Below are positions 10,887 through 23,040 of a stretch of 64,000 nucleotides of DNA, piece after piece (position 1 is the first letter of the stretch; the number at the start of each line of letters is the position of its first letter). The stretch lies in contig JAOBSW010000762.1 in the NCBI GenBank assembly GCA_026214975.1, forward strand, positions 620,001-684,000, read 5' to 3'. Made by a program: the position numbers and the translations under genes. The notes beneath the pieces are model-generated. The model searched no databases, was not told the DNA's origin, and saw only the letters and a program-made list of their open reading frames with translations. This DNA comes from Gentiana macrophylla. Lineage: Eukaryota > Streptophyta > Magnoliopsida > Gentianales > Gentianaceae.

Positions 10887-11924
10887 ATGGACTTTATTGA
10901 GGGGTTACCTAATTCAGAGGGTAAAACTGTGATTCTGGTGGTAGTTGATAGGTTGACAAAGTATGGACACTTTATATCTCTGTCTACTCATTTTGGGGCT
11001 GAAGAGGTGGCTGAAGTATTTTTCCATCAGATATACAAATACCATGGGTTGCCCCAAGACATAGTGTCTGACAGGGATAGAGTCTTTACAAGCACATTTT
11101 GGAAGCAGCTGATGAGACTAGCAGGGGTCAAATTATCCCTGTCCACTGCATACCATCCTCAATCAGATGGCCAGACTGAAAGGGTTAACCAATGTGTAGA
11201 ATTATACCTCAGATGCATGTGTTTTGTCAGGCCAAAACAATGGAACAAGTGGCTGACTATGGCTGAATTCTGGTACAATAGCAACTTCCATACATCCTTA
11301 AACATGACACCCTTTGAAGCCCTATATGGATACAAGCCTACCTCCATACCCCTGGGAAGTTTCAGTGATCAGCAATTCCAGAATGTAGGTGAATTTCTGA
11401 AACATAAGCAGTTAGTGGCTAAGGAATTAAGGGATCAATTGACTTATGCCCAAGGTAGAATGAAGTTTTTTGCTGATCGAAGAAGGAAGGACAAAGAATA
11501 TGCAGTGGGAGACTTAGTATTCTTGAAACTACAGCCCTATAGACAGCAAACAGTGGCAGTCAGAAGGAATGTTAAATTGGCAGCTAGGTACTTTGGTCCC
11601 TACAAAATCATTGAAAAAATCAACCCAGTAGCTTACAAACTGCAGCTACCTGCTCATTCCCAGATTCATCCGGTTTTCCACATATCCATGTTAAAGAAGT
11701 ATAAGGCCATTAACACCAGAGTTGCTGCTTCTCCCCCTATCACTACTGCAGAAGGGCAATTAGTGGTGTACCCAGAGAGAATTCTAAATATCAGAACCAT
11801 CAAAAGGAGCAATGCACCAGTTGTGCAGTGGAAAATGAAGTGGATTAACCTTGATGAAGAGCTAGCAACTTGGGAGGATGCCAACCACATCAGGAATCAG
11901 TTTCCAGAATTCCCATTGCCTTGA
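10887..11924 (+). pseudogene. Gypsy integrase core and chromodomain
   Basis: This 345-residue open segment is the longest intact part. The DDE integrase core starts at MDFIEGLPNSEGKTVILVVV (first catalytic Asp) and continues through IVSDRDRVFTSTFW (second Asp) and YHPQSDGQTERVN (Glu). The GPY/F-like region reads LAARYFGPYKIIEKI, and VHPVF-type residues (QIHPVFHISMLKKY) follow. The C-terminus WKMKWINLDEELATWEDANH is a chromodomain, which guides chromovirus insertion through histone marks. It is cut off from the upstream pol by the stop at 10809. Confidence 0.92.
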
Positions 11925-11953
11925 GGACAAGGACAATCTCAGGGAGGGAGATA

Positions 11954-12288
11954 TGTCATGAAATGAGTCCTTTTTTATTTAAATAATTATGCTAGTTATT
12001 ACTTTTCCTTTTATGCCCCTGTTGACCGTTGTTGAGTCTTAGGCCTTATCTCTGCTCTCTCTTTCTGTTTGTTAAGAAGGGTTGTTATTTGTTAGCATCA
12101 AGGGAGTATAAGGTGTATGATGGAGGGAGTGTTGGAGCAAAGCTTATATGAGATGTTTAATCATTTTCTTCCTGCTTAATATAATTTCTTCACCTTCACC
12201 TCCAAGATTCTCCGTTTTTCTCTACCCTTTCTGTGTTTTACTGCAATTTTGGCATTTAATTCTCAGTTATATTCCCAATTTCCTGACA
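11954..12288 (+). repeat. 3' LTR of the gypsy chromovirus
   Basis: It is 335 bases with the same TG...CA ends as the left LTR. It is preceded by the polypurine tract at about 11939-11953 and followed by target duplication tcttc at 12289-12293. Confidence 0.95.
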
Positions 12289-12293
12289 TCTTC

Positions 12294-12660
12294 TTCTCGC
12301 AGATGCCTAATGACTCCATGAGATTTGAATGCATCTTTTTGTCAGGTTGAAATAGAGGGTCAAGCTTGGAAATTCATAAAAGGTGGGTAGAAGAACCAGC
12401 AACGCCGTGAATGGTATGATCCATTCACAATCTTTGCCATATTGTTGTAGAAAAAAAATGTTATATTATTGTGCTATCTTTTCTGTAAAGGGAAAAAAAA
12501 AACTTCATTCTATACTCTTCATATATAGATGTTCTATGTTTCTTCTAATTTTAGATGGTTGTCATGTTTTCTTATAATTGTATAGAGTTTGCTGCAATTT
12601 GTTGTTTGTTGCTAATGGACTCATTTTCAAGCCTGTGGTTATCCTTTTTCGGATTCGCAG
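12294..12660. other. Noncoding; intron upstream of the citrate synthase exon
   Basis: There is no convincing exon. It ends in ggattcgcag, the acceptor of the citrate synthase exon at 12661. Confidence 0.45.
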
Positions 12661-13283
12661 GTTGTTCCTGGATTTGACATGGAGTTCTACGCAAAAAAGA
12701 TCCAAGATACACATGCCAGAGAGAATTTGCATTGAAGCACTTGCCTGATGATAATCCATTTTTTCAATTTGGTGATTCATTCATACTTGATACATTTATA
12801 TGCAGGGCCTACATCTTTGCAACATGCATGAACTTTTCTTTTCCTTTCTGCAGGTGCATGTGTCAAAGCTCTTTGAAGTTGTTACAACTTGGCAAGGTTA
12901 ATTACGATCCTTCTTTTCGAGACCAAATTTCTCAAAAGTTGTCATGTCTTGGAAATCAAATGTGATATTCTACAGCACCTGTTTCACTTCATTATTTGAA
13001 TTGTCTATATTTCATCGATGTGGATTTGGGAATGCTCTAGGTAAAAAACCCATGGCCTAATCTTCATTATCCGAGTGGTGTTCTACTTAACCACTATGTT
13101 TTAACAGAGCAAGGTATTTAATTTCATTGTTAATGCTCTTCTCCCATTTGATACCATAATGGTTGATTTAAGGGAATGTAATAATTCTTATAATTCTATT
13201 GTGTACATGTACTTCTCCTTGGTGTGTACAGGTATTATACACTTCTCTTTGGTGTATCCAGGGCAATTGGCATTTCTTCCCAG
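12661..13283 (+). pseudogene. Mitochondrial-type citrate synthase, C-terminal exons, decayed
   Basis: Four exons with GT-AG borders are visible. Exon 12661-12771 starts with VVPGF and continues, after frame corrections, through the stretch around PRYTCQ and ALKHLPDD; at least one base is missing after GGATTT. Exon 12854-12896 encodes VSKLFEVV and LGKV with a small deletion between. Exon 13041-13113 encodes VKNPWPNLHYPSGVLLNHY. Exon 13232-13283 encodes YTLLFGVSRAIGISSQ. Citrate synthase condenses acetyl-CoA and oxaloacetate in the TCA cycle. The frameshifts rule out function; the retained introns show a genomic and not a retroposed copy. The final exon and the N-terminal half were not found. 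Confidence 0.88.
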
Positions 13284-14020
13284 GTCTGTTTTTCCGGATC
13301 CTTTACTATTAACTATTTTAAATGATGCCTTTATTAAGCTTTATTCTTGGGGTCCTGATATCGTCATTTACAACTTAAACGAAGTTTATAGACAAGTACT
13401 AACACTGTGTTGGTGATGGATATCCATGAGCAAGCAAGGATAATGTATGAAGATTAGGATTTAGGAAGGAGTGACAGAGGAGCAAATGTGGGTCTGAAAT
13501 GATTAATAAATATAATATTACACATATCAATAAAACCACTTTGCTTGGGTGGGAGAGAAAATTACTACAGTGAACCTAAAATGGGATGCTTGGAAGCTTG
13601 ATCCCATCAAGCTGCAAATATGACAGCCAAGGGCGGGTGAAAGGAAGTTAGATTTAGTTCCAAATACTTTTTGGGTGGTGTATGATCTCCATAGTTGCAT
13701 AGGCGGATCTGTGTGTATTCAGGTGGGTCACGTGATCCCACTGAGATCCGGGATTTTTTTTAAATATTAAAACGATGTAGTTTATGTTGTTAAAAATGTC
13801 ATTTTGTTGGTAAAAATGTAGCTTCTGATATCCCGTGTGCATTTGAAAAATATTCCTGACACGCCCTACCCAGTTGTTATGTGTTGTATTCTTCAAATTG
13901 GAACTATTTTGTAAACATCAAATGGTATGTTACAATGATGATGCGAGTCTATTTGTTGTTGTGGTCCCCTCCTTTTTTTGGGTATTATTATTATTTTAGT
14001 CTTCATTGTGGTATGAACAG
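13284..14020. other. No recognisable gene
   Basis: AT-rich DNA downstream of the citrate synthase fragment. The last citrate synthase exon would be expected here but I do not see it. Confidence 0.4.
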
Positions 14021-14022
14021 GG

Positions 14023-14188
14023 AAATAAGCCGGCCTGTTCCTAGAAATCTAAAGGATGTGATTCGGGAAAGTAAGGGACATATTAAATATTGTTGGAAGA
14101 GTTTGCTTAATTTTTCTGGTGGTCTAGCCCAGCCTGGACCTTATACAACATTTATTGATGAGACATTGGTAGTAAGTGGTAACACATG
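14023..14188 (+). pseudogene. Unidentified exon-like fragment
   Basis: After a possible acceptor (gaacag) the frame encodes REISRPVPRNLKDVIRES, then WKSLLNFSGGLAQPGPYTTF and IDETLVVSGNT before TGA. Codon use and composition differ from the AT-rich surroundings, which suggests a real exon. A loose likeness to plastid-lipid-associated (fibrillin) C-termini can be argued from the PGPYTTFIDE block, but I do not trust it enough to name a family. Confidence 0.35.
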
Positions 14189-14199
14189 AAGAACTGCTA

Positions 14200-15340
14200 T
14201 ATGTTGTTTTGACGGCTTGATAAATTTTGTTTTCTAACACCGTAGGATCTTACATACGATAGTTGTCTTATCTTTTATGTTTTTCCTCTTTATATTTATA
14301 TGGACACAAGAGGTCCTATCTTATTTGATGATATATTCTTCGTTGTGTTTGATCTTCAGTGTTGTATTTTTTTGTGTGTGTGTAGGAATAATACTATAAT
14401 CGTTTACATTTTTCTGTTTTTTTGTTTGTGATTTTACATTAATTTTTTCAATGATCAATTGGTGTCATCTGGGCTAAAATGAATAATGTTTTGTAATCTT
14501 ATTTAAAAATGTAGTCAGGTGATTGGTGCAGAGCCTACATGACATTTGTTTCTCTCTCAATTGCCTTTGAGGCTTGCTTCTGAGGAAAGAGGGACCTGAT
14601 TGGTGATTTGCAAAGAAAGCATCAAGGTTACAATTGATTATTTTTTATTTTTGTTATATCTCAAGTTTTTTTTGTTGTTGCTAGAAATGCTTTTGGGGCT
14701 TCGTTGTTTTTTCTTGCAGATGTATGTATTGGAAAATGTTGATGCCATAAACACTTCCTCTTCGATCAAATTTATATTTCTTTAATGTGAAGAAAAGAAC
14801 TATGACATGGCAAGTAACGGATTAAGAATTCTCATATTAACTACAAAGAAAATACTCTGGTGAATGGAGTTTGGTTGTCTTGGTACTATGGTCCGTATGG
14901 CGATTTGATGCTGGTGTTGTATGTATGAAATTCACTTCCTAACGATTCTAAATAGTTAGAAGACCGCCCTGCTAGGTGCTCTGGAATAACTTTGATTTGG
15001 TGAGTCGCATCTTCCTTTTCAAGGTTTGTCTTATCTTTTGCCTTATTTTGCACATTTTGCATTTTTTTAAATTTTTTTCCCCTCTTTTTGTTCCCTTAGT
15101 TCCATGCGCTCATTCTTTGATTCCTTCCACAGAATGTGCTATTTGCTGAAGAAGGGGTGATTGAGGGGTGATTGAGTGGAATCTCCATTCTATCCTCACG
15201 TTTAGTTGTCTCAACCAATGTTGTTGTTGGATTAATTTTTCTGAATAAAATATTTCTAATTCATATCATCCATGCATCATTGATGTTTTGTTAAAAAAAA
15301 AGATTTGTATGACTGGATTTATTTTCATATTTACTACGCT
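14200..15340. other. Noncoding, T-rich
   Basis: No exon, RNA gene or structured repeat was recognised. It leads into the Helitron-like terminus at 15349. Confidence 0.4.
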
Positions 15341-15348
15341 CGAATCGT

Positions 15349-15374
15349 CCCGTGCATGTGCACGGGTTTTCTGG
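15349..15374 (+). mobile_element. Helitron 3' terminus (perfect hairpin plus CTGG)
   Basis: CCCGTGCA-TG-TGCACGGG at 15349-15366 is a perfect 8-bp inverted repeat with a 2-base loop. After tttt comes CTGG (15371-15374) followed by T, which fits the CTRR terminus. The hairpin is the same family as those at 4627 and 6518. The citrate synthase fragment and the unidentified exon on the same strand upstream may be its captured cargo, with the gypsy element inserted later. The 5' end is not identified. Confidence 0.65.
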
Positions 15375-15417
15375 TTAGATTATAATAATATTAGTAGGAG
15401 TTTTATTGGTGCGGAAT

Positions 15418-15594
15418 CTGTGTCGACAATGGCCTTTATAGGGATGCTCAGGAAATTCAAAATGGATGACCTAAAGAAATTCCAAGAATTTCAAACCAGA
15501 TATGACGAGCCTTGCTATGATTTGGTGTCCTATTTTCCTCTTGCTCTTGATAGGTTTCTCAGAAGTATTTTTTTTTTCTCTACGACCACTAAAT
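15418..15594 (+). pseudogene. Unidentified short coding-like segment
   Basis: The frame reads ESVSTMAFIGMLRKFKMDDL and then FQEFQTRYDEPCYDLVSYF before a homopolymer T tract and a stop. It starts within 45 bases of the Helitron-like end. I do not recognise the family. It could be an exon of a host gene adjoining the insertion. Confidence 0.3.
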
Positions 15595-15625
15595 GACGAG
15601 CCCTGCTATGATTTGGTGTCCTATT
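15503..15625 (+). repeat. Direct repeat, 33-bp arms
   Basis: A segment starting tgacgagccttgctatgatt at 15503-15535 recurs at 15593-15625 with one or two changes. It duplicates part of an exon-like ORF, so it postdates that sequence. Confidence 0.85.
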
Positions 15626-17346
15626 TATATTTTTATTTTCTGGTGTCACACATTTTTAGGAATGCGTGTTTGTAAAGACCTACATGCAAAATCTGATATT
15701 TAAGGTTCGAATCGGGAACTCCGCCGGCGAATGTGTTGAAAATCGATGGGTATGTTCCTGTGCTAATTTTTTTTGTAATATTGGTGAATACTATTATTTT
15801 GATAAGTTTCATCTTTAATTTATAGTGGAAGAAACAAAATGGTTTGTTGTAAAATCAGTTTGGCAAAGCGCAAACGCAATAGGTCAGGCATTTGGGAAAG
15901 AATAGTGTTCATTCATTGCTACTGTATGCGCGTGTTGGCTACACTATGTCCTATTCGTAAAGGAATTTGGGAAATGATGACAAGTTTGTGGTATTAATCC
16001 GAGGTTTCTAGCCTTTGCTTATCTTTTGCACGTCAATTTGATCCCAAACTCATTATATTAGCATTGAGCTATAAGTGGACATGGAAGCTTATCTATTACT
16101 CCTTCTATCATAATTTGCTTTGAACTTATTCTATTCAACTCCCACCAACGATTATTCATAACCATATAGCTTAATGTCCTTCCGTAGATCTGTTAGATTT
16201 TTCGGGACTGTTTGTACAACACTCATTCGTTATAGGTGCAAGTATCTATGATGATGCATGAATGCTTTAATTGACACTGAATGAGATTCAAAGGTTTTTT
16301 TCATCAGAGATTGACAAGTGTGAGTAGAAAAAGTAAGATATGAAGCTTTTGTAGGCCAAAAAATCTGTTTCTGACGAGTATGAGAAAGTGGTCGAGCCAT
16401 TTGTAGAAACATGGAGGAGGTGTTTCACCTGCGCATATCTGTTTCATCAGGGACTTTCGCAAATGTTCGTGGTTTTTCTTCTCTTTTCTTTTTTCTTCCT
16501 CTCTACAATCTTTCATTTAATTTCCTTTGTTTTAATTTTGTTTTTTAGCGATGAAGAAATTCACAGTAGTATTTGGACTTGGATCCGTGGCCAATCTTTT
16601 CCCGTCTCCGTCACTGAGTGAACAAAAAGACCACTGGCACAATGGTCTACGAACCACCAAGGACCCATCGATATGTAGTTTCACCAATGATGGTTTTATC
16701 CTTACATTTGTAGATGGCTGAGGTCAAAAAACTTTTTTTTATCTGTATCTTCTTTCCTTGGATACATTACAATATTTCTTACTTTTTTTTTAATCGGTAG
16801 CTTCTTTCCTTTAATACATTATATAATATTTCTATGTAGCAGAGAGAGTTTTTCTTTTGTGGAACAATGATCCTTCTCTTTCAGGACTCTTTACATCATT
16901 GGGATGTTGTCCCCATTTGAAACAAAAGTGGAGGAAGAAGAGAGGCATGCTCTTACGGCTTTGAGCACTCCAACATTTCCATTTAGTTACGAGTTTAGTT
17001 TTGCTTTACATGCCTTTATTTTAGTAGCTTAGAAAGAGAAGAGATACCATCCATATTGATAGTTGCATTGTATCTGCATATTAAGTGGCTTGGTCGTTGT
17101 GGATGATAAAGCTTGGTCGTTGCTTGGCCGTTGTGTGTTTTATCCAGTATTTGGTTGTGTCAACTTATGATTGATGTTATTGTGCACGATCAAGTTTATT
17201 ACTTATGTATAAGATATATCATTTTCGTTTTCTTTCATTCTCGCTTACTGATTGCAATAAAACATACATTTATGAGTTTAAATGTTCTTTCATTGCACTA
17301 TGCATTGACGTTCGACGATAAATGCAGAATGACGAGTTTATATTTA

Positions 17347-17347
<1 letters not shown>
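15626..17347. other. No recognisable gene
   Basis: AT-rich DNA with several short open stretches. One near 16550-16720 has a balanced composition (FGLGSVANLF-like and TTGTMVYEPP in adjacent frames) and could be an eroded exon. I could not place it in a family. Confidence 0.35.

Positions 17348-17380
<33 letters not shown>
17348..17380. repeat. (AT)n microsatellite
   Basis: An uninterrupted AT dinucleotide run of about 33 bases. Confidence 0.95.
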
Positions 17381-17383
<3 letters not shown>

Positions 17384-17679
17384 CTTAAATAATATCTTGT
17401 AACCTCTCTTAAAATGAAATTAAAATGTAAAAGGGCTACTCCTTCCCAACTCCCTTTCCTTACCAAATATAATAGCTGGGGTCTCCTTAAAGTTTTTGTA
17501 TTTCCAGTTCTACCCTTACTCCCCAAACAATTTACTATTTTACCCCTTCCCTTTTAAACTATTTTGTTGAGTCATATATTGTAAGCACTAGTAGTTTACT
17601 AGTATACATACCCCATCAATACATTAACAATGACTAAGTATCACTACAAAAAAAAGGGTTTATAATAAGGGGAACTTAA

Positions 17680-17800
17680 TGACGAGAGATAGATGTCGTC
17701 ATTAAATGACATTTTAATGACGGGAAACAATAAAATATGTTAGTTGATGACGAAACTCTGAATCTCGTCATTTTTGATTAAAAATCTCGTCATTACTTTT
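17680..17800. repeat. CACTA left subterminal repeat array
   Basis: Several copies of an aatgacg / cgtcatt motif occur in both orientations at irregular spacing, mirroring the array at the right end. Confidence 0.8.
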
Positions 17801-18406
17801 CATTAAAAAACATTTGAAAAAAGATCTTCTCATTACTTTCATTTCCTGATTTTTTTATTATTTATTTACAGATTCTAATTCTTTTAATTAAAGAACACAC
17901 TTTTTTAACCAATAAAAAACACAACATTTATCTTCTCATTCCTAAATCCCTACTAGTTTCTTAAAAAAAACAAATCCCTAATCGTTCTCTCAATTTTCCT
18001 GCCCATCAGCCTCCTCGCACCTCCTCACGTCTCTCCTTCTTCATCGCCTCTACCGCCGGCGACTGGCCTCTCTACCTCTGTCAATCGCAACCCTACCACC
18101 CAAATTCTTTTCATCGTCACGTTTCTCATTCCCTAGCTACGGCGATTGCAACCTTCAAGCCACCATTCAATAAAAGGTATCGATTACAAGCGCCTTTCTC
18201 ATCTTGTTATTCATATTCGGCAAAAGAGCTCTCGGTGAGCTCTCAATCAGTAGTAGGCTCCAGCGATTTGATATAGTGAGAAGCTTCTCCGGCGATCTTC
18301 TCTTGTTCCGGCAAGGGTTGACCGTTTTCAATGCTGCTTGGGTCTTTTCTGCTGCTGTTCTTGGCTCCTTTCTTCTCCAGCTCCCATTTTTCTCTCTTTT
18401 GATCCA

Positions 18407-19161
18407 TGGGTAAGAATTTTAGAAAGAAATCGGGGAATGTCTCTGTTCAGTCCTCAGAATCCGATTATACCCCTGTTCTTTCTCTCCCCGCTGTGATTGG
18501 TGCTCCTACAGCTAGGAATAAAGTTCCGTTGGCCGGAATTTCGGCTCTGGCTATGATGTTCTGATGATTGATTTTGTAGCTCAAGTTCTTGAATTGAAGA
18601 TTGAGTCAAGTGAAAACCCTACTTCTTTGCCGGTTGATTCCAGTGCTCCCCTATCATCTACTTCTATGAAGTTGATGTCGGGTAAGCTCCTGTGTGCAAT
18701 TCAACCTTCAAAGAAATGTTGCCCTCTGATGGTTGAGGTTGAAAATGCATTTACTGCTGTTGCTCTACCTCCTGCTGCTAAGGTACCCTGAGATGGCCTT
18801 TTCTTTGAGTTCTAGTGCTAGCATTAATGCTTTTATTATTGAGTCTGGGATTCCTTCACTGTCTGTATTTCTTGCTGCTTTGAATTCTATACATGTTGAG
18901 GTTCATTCTTATAAGGTTAATACACTCGCTGCCTCTGCTATTTATAGTAGTATCGTTGCTGATGCTTTTGCTGTTGATTATGATGTTTCTTGGGTTAAGT
19001 TATTTGAGAAAAATAGAGACCCTTCTTCTAAATTCATTAAACTACATGAGGATATCAATGGTGTCTTTACTGATGGTGTTGATCTCAGCAAGGAAGATTT
19101 TGAAAAGGATGAGATGCAGAGTTTATGTTTTAATCCACTTCTTGATATGTACTTAACATGA
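18407..19161 (+). pseudogene. Coding-like region inside the CACTA element, LINE ORF1-like in part
   Basis: An ATG at 18407 opens MGKNFRKKSGNVSVQ and stops at 18562. Open segments continue in other frames to 19161, including VKLFEKNRDPSSKFIKLHED. The block with a Trp-Val/Lys-Leu-Phe and NRDPSS recalls the start of DUF4283-type ORF1 proteins of plant L1 LINEs, but the match is short and from memory. An alternative is a host exon picked up by the transposon. It is interrupted by stops and probably inactive. A pyrimidine-rich, leader-like stretch (17960-18170) lies upstream. Confidence 0.4.
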
Positions 19162-22100
19162 TATAGACATGTTTTAATAAAATGGTGTTCTTACTTGTTT
19201 GTATAGGTACACCTCCAATAAATCTATGGAAGACTGTGCGTTTTTCAATGTTGATGGAGGTTTTTGGTTGTTCCTCAAGTAGGAAGTAAGTAACCAACAG
19301 TTGAGATTGTCATGTCATGATTCTGTTATGCACTTTTCATACCTACAAAGTATTTGATCATTTATATTGTTTGTGAACAAATTTCAGTCATATTTTCTGT
19401 TAATTATGTTGCTCCAGGGTGTAATTTTATGGCTGACAGAATGTTGTCCATTATTGTTTCTTTGTCAATTTTACTGCATAATCTTATTCATAGTTTCCAG
19501 TTTGAACAGATTTTGGATCATATTAATGCTGATGATTTGCAACAAGAAGTTGGATATCTATGCTCTGCCTTAAATTTTGAATGTAATGCAGGGTATGCAA
19601 TGACTCAAAGGGTATCTGTTGGTTCCATTTTTGATCTTCAGTAGTCTTAATTATAAATCAACTTTAGAACACCTCTTTTGGTGTTTTATAAAGCCTGCAA
19701 GTCAGCCTGTTTTGTTTGCGTAATTCTGTTTTTTTGTTGAGTCTAATTAGCTGACTTCCTGCCTGCTATAGCCTGATGTTATTCTTACCTGCTGCATCCT
19801 GAAAATCTGTCTGTTGAACTTTCTTGCAACATACCTGCTGCCTGTGCTAAACTCTGATCTTGGAACGTCTTGTAACAGTCATAGAAAGTAGTTTTAGTTA
19901 GTTGAAGTCTTTTGATTTCCCTATAATCTATTGGTTCCATTTTTGATCATCAATAGACGTTATTGTTACTGTTTATCAATCTTGGAACACCCCTTTGCTA
20001 TGTATTATTTGAGCCTGCAAGTTCTGTTTTGATCATACATGTTGTTTATTGCCTTATTCTTGCTGAGCTTGTCTGAATTTGCCCCTCATATTGCCTGCTG
20101 CTGAGCCTCCTAAATCTGTGATATTGGAACACCTTGAAATAGGCTTAGTTAGTAGTCTTAGTAAACTGAAGTGTGTATTCAGTCTGTCCAAGTTCAGGCT
20201 TGGTAATCAAGGTGTTATATCTTGATTATCACTCTTGAGTTTTGACTGATAATTTCAGTCTTGATTAAAAGTGATTATCTTGTAAAATCTGCTGCAACTT
20301 GTAATTTGCTGAACCTTTTAGACTTATACTGGTTTGCTGAATTTGCTATAATTAAAGCTTGCCGAGTTTCCAGTCTGTTTGTAATTTTGCAGCCTACTAA
20401 ACTTGAAATTTGTTTATTCCTTTTTGCAGCCTACTAAACTTGTTTTGTTGAAAAGTCTTGTAATAGCACATTTTGCTGAATTTGTTTCGAGTAAATTGCT
20501 AGTTTCTTTTATACTACCTGCATATATATTTATTCAATTGAGTGATTGGTTAAGATAAGTCTAAGTTTATGCATCTCTTTTAAATTATTTTTAGCCTTGC
20601 AAGTTGAAGTGTTATCCTTTACCTGTCCTGAACTGAATATTGCATATTTAACAATCCACCTAATATCAAGTGTTGTTTCTGTGCTTAAGTGATTTAATCA
20701 AACTGTTCATTAAACTTGATCTAGGTATATAGTTAACACATAGCTTATATTTAAGTCCTGCTTCTAGATTATTTCTAAGTGTACTGAACATTGTGTATTC
20801 AACATTGAGTTTCATTTTTGGATAATCTCATTCCTTGAATTTGATTATCACCTCTGAAACTCCACTGAAAAGTTCAGCCTGCTTGTTTAAGTCCATTGTC
20901 TGTTGTGGTTTCATATTTCTTTGTGCTTGGACTTGAACTTCTTGTAATCTGATTTGTATTTAATATTGATCTGATCTTGATTCCTGAAATTAGCATTTCT
21001 GGCATTTTTTATAAATAAAGTCAGTTAAATAATATGCTTCAGTTTCCTATTTGTTTGCTTTAGTAATACACTTCATTTGTTTGTATCAGCAGTATAAGCA
21101 TATGAACTTAACTCTTTATCGACACAATGGAGGGAGCTTTGTACAAAGAATATAGAGATTCAAGCTGCATGTGCGGAAATCGAACTTCAAATTGAAGAAA
21201 TGAAGAGGGAAGCTGCCAAAAGGTAACAATATTGTTAAATATCGTATAACCGTACAGATTAATTCTCCTTACAACCTAAGCTTTTAGATGAAATGGTAAT
21301 TTATCATTGTATCATAACACGTTATCGAGTCTTGGTGCATTGTTTTCTGAAAAAAGAAGAATCATTACTTCTTCTGTCTAGTACCTCTGTTGTTCACAGT
21401 GGTAAGCACACACGTGAGAGTTCTGCTGTTTTGATCTTGGTTGAGGTTTAAGAGCTGATATATCACATTTGATGGCATCAGGGGCTGGAATTTGGATGCT
21501 GTTTCGGAGAATGTATCTGTGTCACAGACCTTATAAGGTATTTAAGTTATGTTTTCTGAACTTAGTTGATCAAAAGAATATACTCGTATATGTAAAGAAC
21601 AGAATCTCTAAATTCTGCATATATAATGCTCAAATTATGTGTAGTAGAACTTATGCAAGTGCTCTTATTGTAGGACTTGAAATTTTGGCAGAAAGTTAGA
21701 CGCGTCTTCTTCACGCGGTCGGAGTATAAGAGCCATCTGAGAAGGAGCCGCATGACTAATGTATCGGTGAACAACAGATGAGTGAAAATGAGAATATCTC
21801 TTCCAAGAGTGTGACGGTGGCGACGCCAATAAGCTTCGGCTTCAGCTCTTACCCGATTTCCATAAAGTCTTGGATGATTTTGATGGTAAGTCTAACTTTA
21901 GCCCCTTTTTAGACTATTATATTTGAAAAGATCAATGCATCTCTAGCACATCTATTGCTTTGTTTGGTCAAACTGTGACTACTCTTGGAATATTTTCCAT
22001 GTTGCATCTGTTATCTTATTTGATATACTATTCACAATGTAGATGTTTTTTGAGTAGTCACTTAGTCATTTAGGTTGAAACAATGCAATACATGTTTGAC

Positions 22101-22620
22101 AAGTAACATATTCTGAGAATTGATAAGTTGTATACGTTCTGCATATGTGCATGTGCAATCTGAGTTTTGAGTAGTCACTAGCACCTGATTTTCTTGTAGT
22201 GTTAACCTGGGCTTATTACAGGGTTTTGAAAGGTTTTGATGCTTTTGGAAGATATATGTGTAAGGATTGCTACTTATCATATCCTAAGATGGTGTTATTT
22301 CACTGTGTAGAAATCAATTATTGGATGTGCTTGATGTTTTGGTGACCGACATTTTTGGTTGTTAGATATTTGTATTTTGGGATGTGATATTAGAAAATCC
22401 TATCATTATGAATCTATATGTACTTATCTTTTTGAATCTCTTGAAACAACTCTACCATTATGTATATTTTGGATATATGAATGCATATTGTTGCAACTAT
22501 GTATATTTTGCATAGACAAAGGGTTTCAACTTATAGCAGAGTCATATATTTAAATGTGTTAATTAATATTTTTATTTGTACAACAGAGTGGGTATTTATA
22601 GAATGCAGGATTTAAAGAGG
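19162..22620. other. Interior of the CACTA element, mostly T-rich noncoding
   Basis: A long T-rich stretch (19650-21110) looks like intron sequence. It contains a diverged direct duplication: ggttccatttttgatc and the following 100 bases occur at about 19620 and again at about 19931. Near 21125-21225 a short frame reads AACAEIELQIEEMKREAAKR, a coiled-coil-like exon ending at a possible GT donor; I cannot name it. No transposase motif was seen. Confidence 0.45.
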
Positions 22621-22639
22621 GTGAGATTGTAATAGAACA

Positions 22640-23040
22640 ACAAATTTTATCGTCATTAAAGCAGTTTTTGTGATGGTATACCCGGTCATTACACGTCTTT
22701 TGTTGATAATGACCACAACTAATTAATGAGTGGGTTTCCACATATTAATGACGGTAATATCCGTCATTAACGGGTAGAAACTAGTATTCAACTTTAGTTC
22801 TAATGAGAGGCAAATAGTATAATAATGAGGAAATTACTCGTCACTAGAAATATTTTTAATGAGAGTCAAGTTTCGTCATTAAAGCCTTGATACTTTTAAT
22901 GACGAGGCAGGATTCTCGTCATTGAATGCTTTAACTAGAAGGGCAACTATGAGGGGGGCATGATGGGGATTTCTCGTCATTAAAAGTCTTTAATGACGAG
23001 AAAATGGCATATAATGACAGGAATTCCCGTCATTAAAACC
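22640..23040. repeat. CACTA right subterminal repeat array
   Basis: At least ten copies of cgtcatta or its complement occur, many arranged as inverted pairs such as atgacggtaatatccgtcat. This is denser than the left array. Confidence 0.85.

Larger units (their letters stand above)
7075..12288 (+). mobile_element. Ty3/gypsy chromovirus-type LTR retrotransposon, complete but mutated
   Basis: The element is bounded by direct LTRs beginning tgtcatgaaatgag and ending tttcctgaca, and flanked by a perfect 5-bp target duplication (tcttc at 7070-7074 and 12289-12293). A primer-binding site TGGTATCAGAG, complementary to initiator tRNA-Met, lies just after the left LTR at 7406. A purine tract (agggagggagata) precedes the right LTR. 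The internal domain order is gag, protease, reverse transcriptase, RNase H, integrase and chromodomain, which defines a chromovirus. The short LTRs and total length of 5.2 kb suggest the Reina group, but that is inference. Several frameshifts and stops make it non-autonomous. Confidence 0.95.
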
